The position numbers were made by a program, and so were the translations under genes. Shown in pieces: positions 7,199 through 8,317 of a stretch of 8,317 bases of DNA (positions are counted from its first letter, which is position 1; the number at the start of each line of letters is the position of its first letter). Source of the stretch: Elusimicrobiota bacterium. GTDB taxonomy: Bacteria; Elusimicrobiota; Elusimicrobia; UBA1565; UBA9628. The notes beneath the pieces were generated by a model that was given only the letters and a program-made list of their open reading frames with translations, did not search any database and was not told the DNA's origin. The stretch covers positions 1 to 8,317 of the forward strand of contig JAGWMT010000133.1 in assembly GCA_028871595.1 (NCBI GenBank), given 5' to 3'.

Positions 7199-8191
7199 TC
7201 AGACGTTGTAGAGTCCCGCCTTGTAGTCGGGCAGATGCGCGCGGACATACTCGGCGGTGCGCGCCAGGCCCTGCTCCAAAGTCACGCGCGGCTTCCAGCC
7301 GGTCAGCTTCAACGCCTTCTTATTGCCGCAGATCAGGCGCAGGACTTCGCTGCGCTCGGGACGGATGCGGGCGCGGTCTTCCTGGATATTCGCGTGCCGA
7401 CCGGTGATCTTCATGAGCAGGCGCGCGGTCTGGCCGATGGTGACGCCCCGGCCGGAGCCGATGTTGACCACTTCCCCGATGCAGGCCTTCGAACCGGCGA
7501 CGGCTAGGAAGCCGTCCACGGTGTCGGCCACGTAGTTGAAGTCCCGCACCGGGCTCAAGGAGCCGATCTTCAGGAAGGGCTTGTCCTGCAGGAGCTGGCT
7601 GGCGATGGTGGGGATCACGGCGCGCGCCGACTGTCGCGGTCCGAAGGTGTTGAACGGGCGGCACACGGCGACGGGCAGCCCGAACGATTTCTCGAAGCTG
7701 AGGGCGAGCTGGTCGGCGCCGATCTTGGTGGCGGCGTACGGGGACTGACCCTGAAGGGGGTGCTCCTCGGTGATCGGCACGAAGCGCGCGGTGCCGTAGG
7801 TCTCCGACGTGGACGTCTGCACCAGACGGCCGACCTTCCAGCGGCGGCAGGCCTCCAGGACGTTCAGGGTGCCGTTGATATTGGTCGATATGTAGGACGA
7901 AGGCGCGGCGTAGGAGTAAGGGATCGCGATGAGGGCCGCCAGGTGGAAGACGACCTCGGAACCCTGGATCAGCTCGGCGACGCAGTTCGGATCGGCGACG
8001 TCGCCGGCGCGGATCTCGATGCGGCGCCGGAGGGTGGGATCCGTTTCTTCAAGAAAGCCCCAGTGGCCGCGCGAGTTGTAGTGCACCAACGCGCGCACCT
8101 TCGCTCCCCGGCGGGCCAGTTCCTCGGTCAGATGGCTGCCGATGAAGCCGCCGGCTCCGGTGACGACGACGCGGACGTTTTTCCAGTTCAT
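7199..8191 (-). CDS. legB: LegB-type NAD-dependent nucleotide-sugar 4,6-dehydratase (extended SDR)
   Basis: This 330-residue cytoplasmic enzyme is of normal length for an extended short-chain dehydrogenase/reductase. The N-terminal NAD-binding loop is TGAGGFIGS (residues 11-19). The catalytic region has TSE at 128-130 within TSTSETYG and the YxxxK pair as Y152-K156 in YAATK. TSE/TDE at that position is typical of 4,6-dehydratases such as GMD and RmlB rather than simple 4-epimerases. RPFNTFGPRQ (178-187), RDFNYV (216-221) and the ending YKAGLYNV resemble the LegB clade, whose characterised members dehydrate GDP- or UDP-linked GlcNAc in nonulosonic acid pathways. No other leg genes are visible here; the next gene is a reductase, so the product may be a plain 6-deoxysugar nucleotide. 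The ATG at 8191 lacks a Shine-Dalgarno sequence but begins exactly where the family begins. The stop is one base from the next start. The fold is certain; the substrate is open. Confidence 0.85.
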   Translation of the reverse strand: MNWKNVRVVVTGAGGFIGSHLTEELARRGAKVRALVHYNSRGHWGFLEETDPTLRRRIEIRAGDVADPNCVAELIQGSEVVFHLAALIAIPYSYAAPSSYISTNINGTLNVLEACRRWKVGRLVQTSTSETYGTARFVPITEEHPLQGQSPYAATKIGADQLALSFEKSFGLPVAVCRPFNTFGPRQSARAVIPTIASQLLQDKPFLKIGSLSPVRDFNYVADTVDGFLAVAGSKACIGEVVNIGSGRGVTIGQTARLLMKITGRHANIQEDRARIRPERSEVLRLICGNKKALKLTGWKPRVTLEQGLARTAEYVRAHLPDYKAGLYNV

Positions 8192-8198
8192 GGAGGCG

Positions 8199-8204
8199 AT
8201 TCTA
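8199..8204 (-). promoter_or_regulatory. Candidate -10 element (TAGAAT) placed for a leaderless transcript
   Basis: On the minus strand TAGAAT matches the sigma-70 consensus TATAAT at five of six positions and ends 7 bases before the ATG of the dehydratase at 8191. Initiation at the usual distance would fall on or next to the A of that ATG, giving a leaderless mRNA. This agrees with the absence of any purine-rich Shine-Dalgarno sequence there: the bases just before the ATG read CGCCTCC. No good -35 hexamer is visible 16-19 bases upstream. Immediately upstream lies the perfect 8-base palindrome CCAATTGG (8205-8212), which may be chance or a small operator. Transcription could instead simply continue from the upstream gene. 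Confidence 0.3.
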
Positions 8205-8240
8205 CCAATTGGAAGCGCGCCGGGGAGCGGGACCGCGCGA

Positions 8241-8317
8241 TTACAGCCCGCGCGCCCGCAGATCGTGGATCTGGATCATGCCGACGGATCGGCCGCGGGC
8301 GTCCACCACCGGAAGGA
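8241..8317 (-). CDS. kdsD: C-terminal end of a CBS-domain protein, probably arabinose-5-phosphate isomerase KdsD (5' part outside window)
   Basis: Only the last 24 codons and a TAA stop (8241-8243) lie in the window. The visible residues read LPVVDARGRSVG followed by MIQIHDLRARGL, the closing strand-helix of a CBS domain. The HDL-x-x-x-G ending resembles the C-terminus of KdsD/KpsF/GutQ enzymes, which consist of an N-terminal SIS sugar-isomerase domain and two C-terminal CBS domains. In that family the enzyme converts ribulose-5-phosphate to arabinose-5-phosphate in the cytoplasm, the first step to the LPS sugar Kdo. The polysaccharide genes that follow after 49 bases fit this. A nucleotidyltransferase with CBS domains, as in legionaminic acid clusters, is less likely because there the CBS pair is N-terminal. 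The CBS call is fairly firm; the KdsD identity is inferred from a short stretch. Confidence 0.55.
   Translation of the reverse strand, partial: LPVVDARGRSVGMIQIHDLRARGL

Noticed and set aside
7198..7248. Longer reductase start adding 17 N-terminal residues
   Set aside because: The added residues come from the dehydratase gene and precede the first beta strand of the Rossmann fold, while the ATG at 7197 directly follows the upstream stop.
8214..8240. GC-rich inverted repeat after the kdsD-like stop as a terminator
   Set aside because: Only about five base pairs (GCGCG/CGCGC) can form, with a long loop and no T-tract after it.

Overview
The window is a GC-rich bacterial segment read entirely on the minus strand. 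It carries a compact surface-polysaccharide (O-antigen or LPS-type) gene cluster. In transcription order, from high to low coordinates, it holds: the last 24 codons of a CBS-domain protein, most likely the Kdo-pathway arabinose-5-phosphate isomerase KdsD; a LegB-type nucleotide-sugar 4,6-dehydratase; an RMD-like 4-keto-6-deoxysugar reductase; a very long fused ORF; a GT-C membrane glycosyltransferase; an O-antigen ligase/polymerase-family membrane protein; and a DPM1-like family 2 glycosyltransferase. A Kdo-pathway gene, a Wzx flippase and a ligase-type protein together suggest a Gram-negative-type (diderm) bacterium. The sequence does not let me name a phylum.

Layout: 8241-8317 is the kdsD-like 3' end. 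8192-8240 is a 49-base gap, the only real intergenic space, with a possible leaderless promoter. From 8191 to 11 there are six genes with essentially no spacers. The junctions are a 1-base gap (7198), a TTGA overlap (6304-6307), an ATGA overlap (3452-3455), a GTGA overlap (1935-1938) and a TAATG overlap (709). This is a single translationally coupled operon. No RNA gene, mobile element, CRISPR array or convincing terminator is visible. Bases 1-10 lie downstream of the last stop and hold nothing I can call.

How the genes may work together: the dehydratase and the RMD-like reductase could make an NDP-6-deoxysugar. The GT-B domain of the fused protein would add a sugar to the lipid-linked unit, and its flippase domain would move that unit across the inner membrane. 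The DPM1-like enzyme probably charges polyprenyl phosphate with a sugar that the GT-C enzyme then transfers on the periplasmic face. The ligase-family protein would polymerise the glycan or attach it to its final acceptor.

The most unusual feature is the 951-residue ORF at 3452-6307: a complete GT-B glycosyltransferase, then a degenerate second copy of only the N-terminal half of such an enzyme, then a 12-helix Wzx flippase. The first junction sits beside a (CG)6 dinucleotide run. One extra CG unit there would end the glycosyltransferase at a TGA sharing its A with an in-frame ATG. The fusion is therefore either real, a slippage-controlled switch, or a sequence error.
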